Positions 35,146 to 44,300 of a DNA stretch of 64,000 nt are shown one piece after another; the stretch's first letter is position 1; every line of letters starts with the position of its first letter. The position numbers and the translations under genes were made by a program. The notes below the pieces were generated by a model. It ran no database searches and was not told the DNA's origin. It saw only the letters and a program-made list of their open reading frames with translations. Origin of the DNA: Ignavibacteriota bacterium (GTDB lineage Bacteria; Bacteroidota; Ignavibacteria; Ignavibacteriales; Ignavibacteriaceae). The stretch is from assembly GCA_013285425.1 (NCBI GenBank), contig CP053447.1, forward strand, positions 2,610,001 through 2,674,000. The letters run 5' to 3'.

Positions 35146-37722
35146 TTAACTCGCAATCTTTTTTCTTTCTTGTATTAGAAGATGATGAAGGTCTTCAATT
35201 GTCTTGTGAACTAAACTTCCAAAAAACATCGTTTGAGAACGAGAAGGAACGAACCCATACTTGTTAAAGATCATATAATTTCTTGGGCACTTATTATAAT
35301 TCAAATAATCTCCTGTATAAGAGTAACTTTTTCCCAAATCTTCCTCATCTAAAATTGCTTCAGGAAGTGTTGTTAAATCAAAATCTTCAATCAAAGTGAA
35401 TTTGTTTTCTTCAAAAAGTTCTTTGAATGGCTCGATAGCCGCTGATCCACCTTTATAATGAGGGAGAACTAAAAGATTTTTCGCTCTTGATAATGCAACA
35501 TAAAACATACGCATATTATCAAACTCATTCATTCTGTCCAGAGGTTCACCTTCCTTTTTTAACAAGTCTCTAATTATAATTTCGTTTTTACGTGGACCTC
35601 TATCTTTTTTAAATATCGAACCTAAAACAACTACAGGAAATTCTAAACCTTTTGCCTGGTGAATTGTAAGAAAAGGCACACGACCTTTTGGGAATGGGTC
35701 GTCAGCATCTTCATATTCAGATTCACCAAGTCGATAGAGTGCATAAGTAAACGAGCCAAAAAAGGAATTGACAAATTTATCATCAGAAAGAAAAGTTCCA
35801 GTAATTACAGCCGATACTTCTTCCATATAACGTGCAAGATATTGAGTAATCAAGCCAAGATTACAGATTGGTCCTTCGTCTTCACCGGTTTCTGCCATTG
35901 AATACATTTCTTTGAAATGAGTAAAAGCATTAAGCTGATAGAATAAGTCTAGAATACTCCAATCAACAGATGTTGCACGATTTAGGATGTTAATAATTTT
36001 AAAAGGCTTGCCTTGTGTTTCTCTAAGTTCAACTGCTTTATTGAAAAATTCGCTCTGTAGATTTTTTTTTGCTTTGTTAGATAGACTAGATGGCTTCAAC
36101 AAATCCCTTAGCATTTCCATTTTGAAAGAATCTGTTAAATTCCATTTTTTCCTTTTCAGAACTCCAGCCAGAATTTCGAAATCTTCAGTAACAAGAGAGA
36201 GCTCTTCCTTTTTATCTTGTATAAATGACTTTAGTTGAGAGTCGTTGGCTATTATCGTATCTGCAAAACGTCGACACTCACTTATCCAATTTGAATAATC
36301 ACGTAAACCCTGGCTAAAATATTCTGTGTATTTTGGTCTGCCAAATATTTTAGACAACAAACCCCAAATTGCCATCGCTTCTTCTATCTCTAAAAATCTT
36401 CCCGCACGTGGGGCATAAACACGAATGTCCAATCTCCCAAGTGCTTCCCTTAAACCATCAACTCGTGAACGGCTCTTAAGGGTAGGAAAAAGGAAAGCAA
36501 TCTGATTGTAATCTTCAATTTTTCCAGATTCCTTCATTTCTTTTACAAGCTGAGCAATTTCAGCATATACTTCTGGAGATTTTGAATAAGATGATACAAT
36601 AACTGATGGCTTGGTATCGTTATTAATTGCAACGAGGTTTTTTAAAATCCGATAATAACCTTTTTCAGGTCTTTTTCTCTGCCAATTAGTTTTATCCATA
36701 AAAGAAGAGTAAACCGAAACAATTTTCTTACGTGATCTGTAATTGTGACTGAGATCTATCTTCTGTGGTTTGATACCTAAGAATTGTTTGCATCTGTTTT
36801 CAAATTCAACAAGGTTTTCAACAGTAGCTCCTCTAAAGCGATATAATGCCTGATCATCATCACCAACTATTGTAATATTTTTATTTCCTTTAGCCAGCGA
36901 GAAAAATAATTTCTCCTGAATATGATTTGTGTCTTGGTATTCATCAATAATGACATGCTTGTAAACGTTTGAGGCTGTAACGGAACTCTGAATAGTATCA
37001 AATGCACATTGCTGGAGTATAGCAAAATCAACTTTTCTGATTTTTCCATTTAGTCCCGTAAGATAATATTGATACATTTTCAGAATTTTTTTCAACACTT
37101 TATCATTTGTTTTAATACTTGCGGGCACAAGGCACTCTTCAGAAAAGCGATTAAAAATTGAGATGATGTTTTGAACAGCATTATGGCGTGATGAACTTGG
37201 ATAATTTGATAAGTAATCATTAATTTCTTTATTGGCATCCTCTTCCTTTTCATAACCGCCAGATTTTATTAAGTCTTCCCAAAAGTTTCTGCGATATAGA
37301 TAGAAGTATTGCTTGAGTTCATCCATTAGGACGGGTGGTGGAACTCTGTGTCCATCAGTAAATCTTCTGTCAGTTATAATCTGGTTGCAGATTGAATGCA
37401 CGGTTCCTAGAGCCATCTTGGAAAGATCATAAGATTGATTAGTGTAATTTGAAACTAATCCCAGTAAACTTCGCAATCCTTCTTTAAGTTGATGGGCAGC
37501 TTTTTCAGTGAAAGTACTTAGAAAAATTTCTTCTGGTTTAACATTATGAAAGACAATAAGATTAAGTGTTCGCCAAAGTAATACACGTGTTTTCCCTGAA
37601 CCCGGTCCCGCAGAGAGAAAGAGAGGACCTTCAGAATGAAGGATAGCTTCTTTTTGATTTGGGTTAGGAGAGAATTTCTTTAACTCCCAGAGTTCTTCAA
37701 TTTTAGGTAAGCTCATACGCAA
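35146..37722 (-). CDS. UvrD/AddA-type SF1A DNA helicase
   Basis: In this 858-residue helicase, Walker A is AGPGSGKT (38-45), then 'HVIIDEYQDTN', 'GDDDQALYRFRGA', 'LSHNYRSRKKIV', 'LTIHQAKGLEFPVVVLG' and 'VALSRAKNLLVL' complete the UvrD motifs. The last 60 residues hold the beginning of a RecB-type nuclease domain: 'YNKCPRNYMIFNKYGF', then 'FGSLVHKTIEDLH'. The rest of that domain is in the next gene after an in-frame TAA. It probably works like AddAB/RecBCD on DNA ends. It overlaps the upstream exonuclease gene by 20 bases. Confidence 0.92.
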   Translation of the reverse strand: MRMSLPKIEELWELKKFSPNPNQKEAILHSEGPLFLSAGPGSGKTRVLLWRTLNLIVFHNVKPEEIFLSTFTEKAAHQLKEGLRSLLGLVSNYTNQSYDLSKMALGTVHSICNQIITDRRFTDGHRVPPPVLMDELKQYFYLYRRNFWEDLIKSGGYEKEEDANKEINDYLSNYPSSSRHNAVQNIISIFNRFSEECLVPASIKTNDKVLKKILKMYQYYLTGLNGKIRKVDFAILQQCAFDTIQSSVTASNVYKHVIIDEYQDTNHIQEKLFFSLAKGNKNITIVGDDDQALYRFRGATVENLVEFENRCKQFLGIKPQKIDLSHNYRSRKKIVSVYSSFMDKTNWQRKRPEKGYYRILKNLVAINNDTKPSVIVSSYSKSPEVYAEIAQLVKEMKESGKIEDYNQIAFLFPTLKSRSRVDGLREALGRLDIRVYAPRAGRFLEIEEAMAIWGLLSKIFGRPKYTEYFSQGLRDYSNWISECRRFADTIIANDSQLKSFIQDKKEELSLVTEDFEILAGVLKRKKWNLTDSFKMEMLRDLLKPSSLSNKAKKNLQSEFFNKAVELRETQGKPFKIINILNRATSVDWSILDLFYQLNAFTHFKEMYSMAETGEDEGPICNLGLITQYLARYMEEVSAVITGTFLSDDKFVNSFFGSFTYALYRLGESEYEDADDPFPKGRVPFLTIHQAKGLEFPVVVLGSIFKKDRGPRKNEIIIRDLLKKEGEPLDRMNEFDNMRMFYVALSRAKNLLVLPHYKGGSAAIEPFKELFEENKFTLIEDFDLTTLPEAILDEEDLGKSYSYTGDYLNYNKCPRNYMIFNKYGFVPSRSQTMFFGSLVHKTIEDLHHLLIQERKKIAS

Positions 37723-38221
37723 ATTTCTTTTCTTTTATTGCTCTCAACATTATTTGAGCACAAGCCTCTGTGTCAGATAGTGCATCGTGATGTTTTAGAG
37801 GAATCTTAAAATGATTACAAACAGATGGTAAATTTGTTGGATAAATATTCCAAAGCCTTCTGGATAATTGAACAGTGCATAGAAAATCATTTTGTGGAAA
37901 TTCTATATCGTAATATTCACAACATTTTCGAAGAACAGATTTATCAAAACTTGCATTGTGTGCAACGAGGAAATCAACTCCAGAAAAAAAAGATTTCATC
38001 TTGGGCCATAATTCTTCAAAGGTTAACTCATTCTTGACATCTTCCCAAGTTATTCCGTGTATATAAGAAAAATAAAATTCTTTTTGCGGTGGTTTAATGA
38101 GAAAAGACTTTTTTCTTATAATCTTACAGTTCTCTACTTTTACCAACCCAACAGCACAAGCACTGTGTCTGTAGTAGTTTGCTGTTTCGAAATCTATAGC
38201 TAGGAATGAATTTGAATTCAT
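37703..38221 (-). CDS. DEDDh 3'-5' exonuclease (DnaQ-like)
   Basis: The 172-residue exonuclease has Asp10 and Glu12 in 'LAIDFETANY', 'AHNASFDKSVL' as the second motif and 'HHDALSDTEACA' as the final His/Asp motif. It is close in type to the epsilon subunit, but in this size range it is usually a stand-alone enzyme. It is the first gene of the minus-strand island operon, so the promoter should lie just beyond 38221. A second DEDDh enzyme ends the operon at 25280, which makes two of the same class in one unit. Confidence 0.88.
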   Translation of the reverse strand: MNSNSFLAIDFETANYYRHSACAVGLVKVENCKIIRKKSFLIKPPQKEFYFSYIHGITWEDVKNELTFEELWPKMKSFFSGVDFLVAHNASFDKSVLRKCCEYYDIEFPQNDFLCTVQLSRRLWNIYPTNLPSVCNHFKIPLKHHDALSDTEACAQIMLRAIKEKKFAYELT

Positions 38222-38406
38222 TTAATAACACGATTATTTTAACAAATACATCCAATTAGCCCACCAACTCATTTCCTTCGGAAACTCCCAATCGAAATGT
38301 TGCTCATCGTGTCTTGAATATTAACAGTAAAAATAAATAATTATTCTGTTTTAGTGAAGAACATTTTAAATTAAATTTATCATCCAGCCATTTCTGGTAT
38401 AAGCAT

Positions 38407-38424
38407 AGAATAGATATCTATTCT
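38407..38424. promoter_or_regulatory. 18-bp perfect palindrome upstream of the small reading frame
   Basis: AGAATAGATATCTATTCT is its own reverse complement. It ends 23 bases before the ATG at 38448 and 13 bases before AAAGGAG. It could be an operator for a dimeric repressor, or an RNA hairpin near the 5' end of the message. Confidence 0.5.
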
Positions 38425-38447
38425 TTTACTAAAAAAGGAGTGTTACT

Positions 38448-38504
38448 ATGTCTTCTTTCAACATTAGCTGCGATCCAGGGTTAATCTGTCATCGCAACGG
38501 TTAG
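38448..38504 (+). CDS. Putative 18-residue peptide; the same frame continues past TAG to 38639
   Basis: AAAGGAG (38434-38440) is a very good ribosome-binding site 7 bases before the ATG. The peptide reads MSSFNISCDPGLICHRNG, with two cysteines, and then meets TAG (38502-38504). The same frame stays open for 44 more codons to a TAA at 38637-38639 (beginning FVPAHNFFKSNSSSG, rich in Ser and Gly). That second part has no start codon of its own and its base composition is richer in GC than its surroundings. It may be a short peptide gene, a frame interrupted by a nonsense mutation, or chance. No family is recognised. Confidence 0.4.
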   Translation: MSSFNISCDPGLICHRNG

Positions 38505-38811
38505 TTTGTTCCTGCGCATAATTTTTTCAAAAGCAATTCTTCATCTGGTCTTGATGGATGTGGGAGTACTGCTGAGATCAGTCCTGGCTACTCCGAATCT
38601 CCTGTTGATCTGATTTTTAAGGTCTATCAGTCTGTTTAAAAATTAAATCAAATATAATTCCCCTGTTCAATAATATTTTTGCTCTTGAAAAGTATAACAA
38701 AATAAATTGACTTCTGTAATTACAAGTTTGGCCGGCAAATTAAGCGAGGAAAATGATTGAGATGTTTTCTTTCAATTAAGAGATGAAAAAACTGTGGTAA
38801 TTTTTCACGAA

Positions 38812-41169
38812 TTATTTTTTAAGTGCTTCATTTAACAGCTTTGTAAGCTGAGCTTTAATATACGGCTTTGAGATATAATGATTAAATCCGATCGATAGAA
38901 ACTTTTCTCTATCTCCTAACATTGCAAATGCTGTTGCAGCAATTATCGGAATATTTTTATATCCATTAATTTTTCTTATCCTCTCCATAACTTCAATGCC
39001 TGTAATACCTGAACCCAGATTTATATCCATTAAAATCAAATCAAACTTTTCTTTCTCTGCAATTTCAATTGCTTTAATACCGTCTTCAGCAAATTTAACT
39101 TTGAAAAGATTTTTCAGAAAAAGATTTATTACCTCTCTTGACGTTAAATCATCTTCAACAATAAGGATCCTTTTATCCATATTTGATCCTGAAGATATTT
39201 TTCCGGCAGTGTCAGTATATATTTGTTTCGACTCATTTCTTTTTGCCTCTTCATCCGCACTATAAGAAAAGAGAGGTAGCTGACAGACAAATTCTGATCC
39301 TTCGCCCGGTGTGCTTTTAATTGATATCTGACCTCCCAAAAGCTCAATATACTTTTTGCAGATTGTTAAACCCAGCCCTGTCCCTTGAAAGCCTCTGCCT
39401 AATCCTTCAGATACCTGACGAAATTCTTCGAATACAAGTCCAAGGTTTTCTTCAGAAATTCCTATGCCGGTATCTTTTATTGATACAAGAAAATCCCTGT
39501 GGAATAATTCCAGACTAACAAATACACCGCCTTTGCTTGTAAACTTTATTGCATTATTGATCAGATTATTTAAAACATCGCGCAGCATTCTCGGATCAGT
39601 TCTGCTTATTACTTCAATTGAAGGAAGAGAAGTTTTCAGGAAAATATTTTTCTTATGGGCAGCAGCTTCAAAGTGGAATGTAACATTTTTAATCAATGAG
39701 TTGATATTTACTACCTGATAATCAATGTTGTGTTTATTTGCCTCTAAACGTGATAAATCAAGTATCATATTCAATGTATCAATTAACCTTTGACCGCTTT
39801 CATGAATTGCACTTGCCATTCTTTTATGATTTTCATCATCCAATTCACCAACCAATAAATCTGAATATCCAAGAATACCTATCATTGGTGTTCTTAGTTC
39901 GTGGCTCATATTTGCAAGAAAAGTTGATTTTAATTTATTTGATTCATCCGCTTTCTCTTTGGCTTCAATTAATTCTTTTTCCTTTTGCTTTAATTCTGTT
40001 ATATCTTCGGCAGAAAACAAAACACCTGTATAGTTTTTATCTTTATTCATCAGAAATGTGATGTGAAAAATAAGAGTGCGGATTTCTTTCCCTTTGGTTT
40101 CCACATCAATTATCAGCTGGTTTAATGGTTCCTGTTTATGGCTGATAACATCCAAAAAAAACTTTTTCTGTTTTTCTTTTTCATAAACAGGTAAACAGGT
40201 GTCATGCCAGTTTTTTCCAATCAATTCGCCTGGTTTATAGCCAAGAACTTCATCACCCTTTTTGTTAATCATTTCTATGTAGCCATCGCGGTCTAATAAT
40301 GCTATAACTGTACCTGCAATATCAAGATATTTTTTTGTCTGGTCTCTTTCCTTTTGAAGTTCGAGATTTGTTACTGCAAGTTCTTCTGTCCTGTCAACAA
40401 CTCTTTTTTCAAGTTCATCGTTAAGAGTTTCAAGCTCTTCCTGCGTAATTTTTCTTACTTTTACTTCTTCCTCAAGTAATTTTTTCTGTTCAAAAAAATC
40501 TTTTATAAGATTTGTCAGAACACCAAATTCATTTTTACTGTTTTCAAATTTCTGAAGAGGCTGCAGCTTATTAGTTCTGATACTTTTTATTACTAACGAT
40601 AAAGGTTTAATAAACTGAAAAAATATCACGTGAGTTAATACTACAATTAAACCCAAAAATATCAGCCCAAGATCAATATATTCCCTGCTTTGTCTGATTG
40701 ATTTGTTTATTAAAACTTCTGATTCTTTTTCTGCAATGAAAATCTGTTTTAAAGTGCCATTCACATTTTCAATTTCAAAGATTGCTCTGATGTGCTGAGG
40801 TCCTGTCTTTTCCTTAATTATTTTAAGCTCATCGTTTGTAATGAATTTAACTTCTGAATTTGTTGATTTGCCAACCTGATCAAGAATTGACTGAATATGC
40901 AGCAATGAATCTTTTACTAAAAATTTTCCGCTGCTTAAATATCCAATCAGATTATTTGTGTTTAGTTTTCTTTCCGGAACGAAATCAATTTGGTACTTAG
41001 ACTGTGTAAGATAATCTATAATAATTGAATTAAGAGCTGACTTCTGTTCAGCAGAAATTTCATTAAGAAATGTTGTTTCTTTTGACTTTAAATAAATTAC
41101 CGAAATAGCATAAAAAAATGATATAACTAAAATCAGAATTATTAATCGTATCTGAATTTTCTTTGGCAT
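38812..41169 (-). CDS. Hybrid sensor histidine kinase (membrane sensor-PAS-kinase-receiver)
   Basis: The 785-residue kinase has two membrane helices (about 7-27 and 168-188) around a periplasmic sensing region, then a HAMP-like/coiled-coil part (190-280) and a PAS domain (280-395). HisKA follows with the phospho-accepting His in 'NMSHELRTPM', then HATPase with 'NNAIKF', 'DTGIGISEE' and 'GTGLGLTI', and a C-terminal receiver with Asp in 'LILMDINLG'. Such kinases pass phosphate to a response regulator via an Hpt protein; the REC-Hpt protein at 54065 is a candidate partner. It is transcribed separately from the next kinase (193-base gap). Confidence 0.92.
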   Translation of the reverse strand: MPKKIQIRLIILILVISFFYAISVIYLKSKETTFLNEISAEQKSALNSIIIDYLTQSKYQIDFVPERKLNTNNLIGYLSSGKFLVKDSLLHIQSILDQVGKSTNSEVKFITNDELKIIKEKTGPQHIRAIFEIENVNGTLKQIFIAEKESEVLINKSIRQSREYIDLGLIFLGLIVVLTHVIFFQFIKPLSLVIKSIRTNKLQPLQKFENSKNEFGVLTNLIKDFFEQKKLLEEEVKVRKITQEELETLNDELEKRVVDRTEELAVTNLELQKERDQTKKYLDIAGTVIALLDRDGYIEMINKKGDEVLGYKPGELIGKNWHDTCLPVYEKEKQKKFFLDVISHKQEPLNQLIIDVETKGKEIRTLIFHITFLMNKDKNYTGVLFSAEDITELKQKEKELIEAKEKADESNKLKSTFLANMSHELRTPMIGILGYSDLLVGELDDENHKRMASAIHESGQRLIDTLNMILDLSRLEANKHNIDYQVVNINSLIKNVTFHFEAAAHKKNIFLKTSLPSIEVISRTDPRMLRDVLNNLINNAIKFTSKGGVFVSLELFHRDFLVSIKDTGIGISEENLGLVFEEFRQVSEGLGRGFQGTGLGLTICKKYIELLGGQISIKSTPGEGSEFVCQLPLFSYSADEEAKRNESKQIYTDTAGKISSGSNMDKRILIVEDDLTSREVINLFLKNLFKVKFAEDGIKAIEIAEKEKFDLILMDINLGSGITGIEVMERIRKINGYKNIPIIAATAFAMLGDREKFLSIGFNHYISKPYIKAQLTKLLNEALKK

Positions 41170-41362
41170 CGTGTGCAGTTTTCTTTCTTTGTTTATCTTC
41201 TATTGGATTACCAGCTATTATTTGACAAATATGAGCGGTTAATAACAAAACAATAATTTCAAATAATGGACTTATCTAAATAAAATACCAACCAGTTCTA
41301 ACTGTTTTCTAAATTAATTATCGAAAAAAACAATAAATACTTAATAAGACAATCATTAATAA

Positions 41363-44300
41363 TTATGAAAGATTTTTAAGTATTACTTCTTTAAGCTGCA
41401 TCTGATTAAACGGTTTTGCTAAAAACCCGGTAAATCCTTCCTGCATAAATACTTCCTGATCCATTGAAGAAGTGTAGCCGGTGATTGCGATGATAGGTGC
41501 ATTTTTATAGCGGTCAGTTTTTCTAATCTCTTTCATTAATTCAACACCGCCGATACTATCTTTTAAGTTTATATCCATAAGTATAATATCATACTCTGAA
41601 TCTTCTATCGCTGCAAGTGTTTCTTCGTAATTAGTAGTATTATCCATTGTTGCAATATCACTTAAGAAATACTTCATTATATCAACATTCATTAAATAAT
41701 CTTCTACAATCAGTAAGTGTGGTATCTTTGCTGAACTGCTTACAACATGGGAATCAATTTCAAACGGATTTTTAATTCCGCTGCTGCTTATTTTGTTATT
41801 TGTATTAAGCGGCAGTATCACAGAAAATTCAGAGCCGGCATTTTCTTTGCTTTCAACTTTTAATTTTCCATCAAGAAGTGAAACCATCTTGTTGGCAATT
41901 GTAAGTCCAAGTCCCGTACCTTCATATTTTCTTGTTACACCTTCGCTTAATTGCCTGAAGGCATCAAAAATTACATTTCTATTTTTTTCAGGTATTCCAA
42001 TTCCTGTATCTTTAACAGATATAAAACAATTAAGATTTTTCTTTTCATCCTCAATCTGGTTTACAGTAATTGTTATGCCGCCTTTTTCTGTATATTTAAT
42101 CGCATTATCAATCAGGTTGCGGAATATCTGTTCTAATAATTTTTCATCCGATTGTATTATTATATCTTCTTTTTTTATATCAACTTCAAAGAATAATTTC
42201 TTTTCAGCAGAAATACTTTTATAACTATAATCCAGATACCTTACAAAATGAGAGACATTAATTTCAGTCCTGTTTATTTTTAATCTCTCAGACTCAAGGT
42301 CGGATAGTTCAATAATAGAATTAAGAGTATTTAATAATCGGTAACTTGATTTAATAATCTTGTTAGACATTTCAATTACATCTTCATCTTTGGCTTCTTC
42401 TGCCATAATCTGAGAGAAGCCGATAATTGAGTTCATCGGAGTTCTTATTTCATGATTAAGGTTGCCTAACAAGTGGGTTTTGAAGTTGTTAATTTCCTTT
42501 GCTTTGTTCAGAGCATTTTTTAATTCCAGTTCTAATTCTTTTTGCTGGGTTATATCCTGCTCAATTAAAAGGAAGTGAATTATCTTTCCGTTTTCCTTTG
42601 TAATCGGAGAGATTATAAGTGAAGTCCAGTATGACTGTAAATCTTTATTAACATTCAGAACTTCGCCCATCCAGATATTACCCTCTTTAACTTCAGACCA
42701 TATTTGTTCAGAATTCTGATTTACAAGCGGTTTTACAGAGCTTACTTTCTGTCCGATAACTTCAGTATCAGTAAAGCCGGTCAGATCAATGAATTTCGGA
42801 TTAACATACTCAACAACCAAATCAGTATTAGTTAATAAAACAGAGGCTGGACTCTGCTTAACGATTTCAGATAAGAACCTTAATTCTTTTTCAGCATTCT
42901 TTCTGAATGAAATATCCCGGTTAACTGCTATGATTGCTTTTTGTCCAAGAAAATCTGTGGGTGATAAATTTACTTCAAGATGAATCTTTTTTCCATCATT
43001 ACCTATTGATTCTATTTCAAATGACGGAACATCAATAAAATCCGCGGCATCAGTTACTTTTTTATACAAGTCCTGTTTATCGCTGCAAAGAGTATAAAAT
43101 GATGTTCCTATTAATTCAAATTTTTCTAATCCATAAACTTCGCTTGCTCTTGTATTTGTATTTAGTATAATTCCTCTTTCCGGTTCAAAAATAATAATTG
43201 CATCATGAGCATTATCAAAAAGGTTTTTATAAGCCTGTTCGGATCTCTTTAATTTATTTTCTGTTAAGATTCTGTCTGTTATATCCTCAGCTATTCCGAT
43301 AATATTAACAGAAGATTTACTGTTTTTTGATATTGCTTTTAATCTTGAGTTAATCCATCGGGTGCTTCCGTCGGGTCTTACTATTCTGTATTCAATATTT
43401 CCAATCAGATTATCTGATAAACGGATTTTATTTATCAGTTCCAGTAATTTTTGTCTGTCTTTAAGATAAATTGTATCCAGCCATTTTTTTGAATCATCAA
43501 GTGCTTTTGTTTTATCCATACCCCAAACGCGGTTAAAAGCCGGACTTAAGTAGGTTAACTTTTCACCGTTTTCATCGCTGCTAAGAGTAAATAATACAAT
43601 ATCAATATTATCAGCAATTTGTTTTATTCTTTCTTCGCTTTCGTGAAGTGCCTCCTGAGTAGCCAGAAGGTCAGTTACATCATGAATCGACTTAATTACT
43701 TTGGTAACCTTTCCTGTTTCATCTTTCAGTGGAGAATATAATACGTCAACATAAACCGGTTGACCATCGTTTTTTTTATGAATATGCCGGACAAGTTTTG
43801 GAAGACCTTTATCAAAAACATTCTGCAGCTCACACTTAATACCGGCATCACAGCAAGGCATATCCAAGTTGTGAGATATCTTATAACACTTTTTACCAAG
43901 TATCTCAGAAGTTGCATAACCAGTAGTTTTAAGAGTAGAATTATTTGCATCAACAATATTATAATCTCTGTCAATCACTAAAATATCTTCGTGCATACTA
44001 TGTAATAAAGACCGGTAATAAGATTCTCTTTCACTAAGAGCCTGCTCTGCCAAAATCCTTTCTTTTTCAATTTCAATACTATTCAATGCAAATGCAATAT
44101 CTTCGCCTAATGTTTGAAGCAGTTCGATTTCTTCCGTATCAAAACCATAGAGTTCCTGAGAAACAATGATTATATATCCAAAAAATTTTTCTTTTACCAG
44201 CATAGGGCATAAAAGAACAATTGGCTGTTTTATGTTGTGATCAGTAAATAATCTATCAACGATATCAAGAGCTTCAGAATCTCTGAATAAAGTAAATTCA

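Larger units (their letters stand above)
38222..38811. other. 590-base gap between the island and the kinase genes
   Basis: This region must contain the promoter of the leftward island operon. It also holds a palindrome (38407-38424) and the small plus-strand reading frame at 38448. Beyond 38640 I see nothing definite. No tRNA, integrase fragment, IS end or exact copy of the tRNA-Ser 3' end is visible. Confidence 0.5.

Noticed and set aside
38502..38504. TAG as a pyrrolysine or programmed recoding site
   Set aside because: No recoding element or pyl gene is visible, and genome context does not suggest pyrrolysine; a nonsense change or true stop is more likely.
38222..38811. Possible att repeat matching the tRNA-Ser 3' end at the far side of the island
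   Set aside because: Only a loose resemblance (around 38602-38615, CCGAATCTCCTGT against TCGAATCCCTGT) was found; no exact repeat and no integrase gene.
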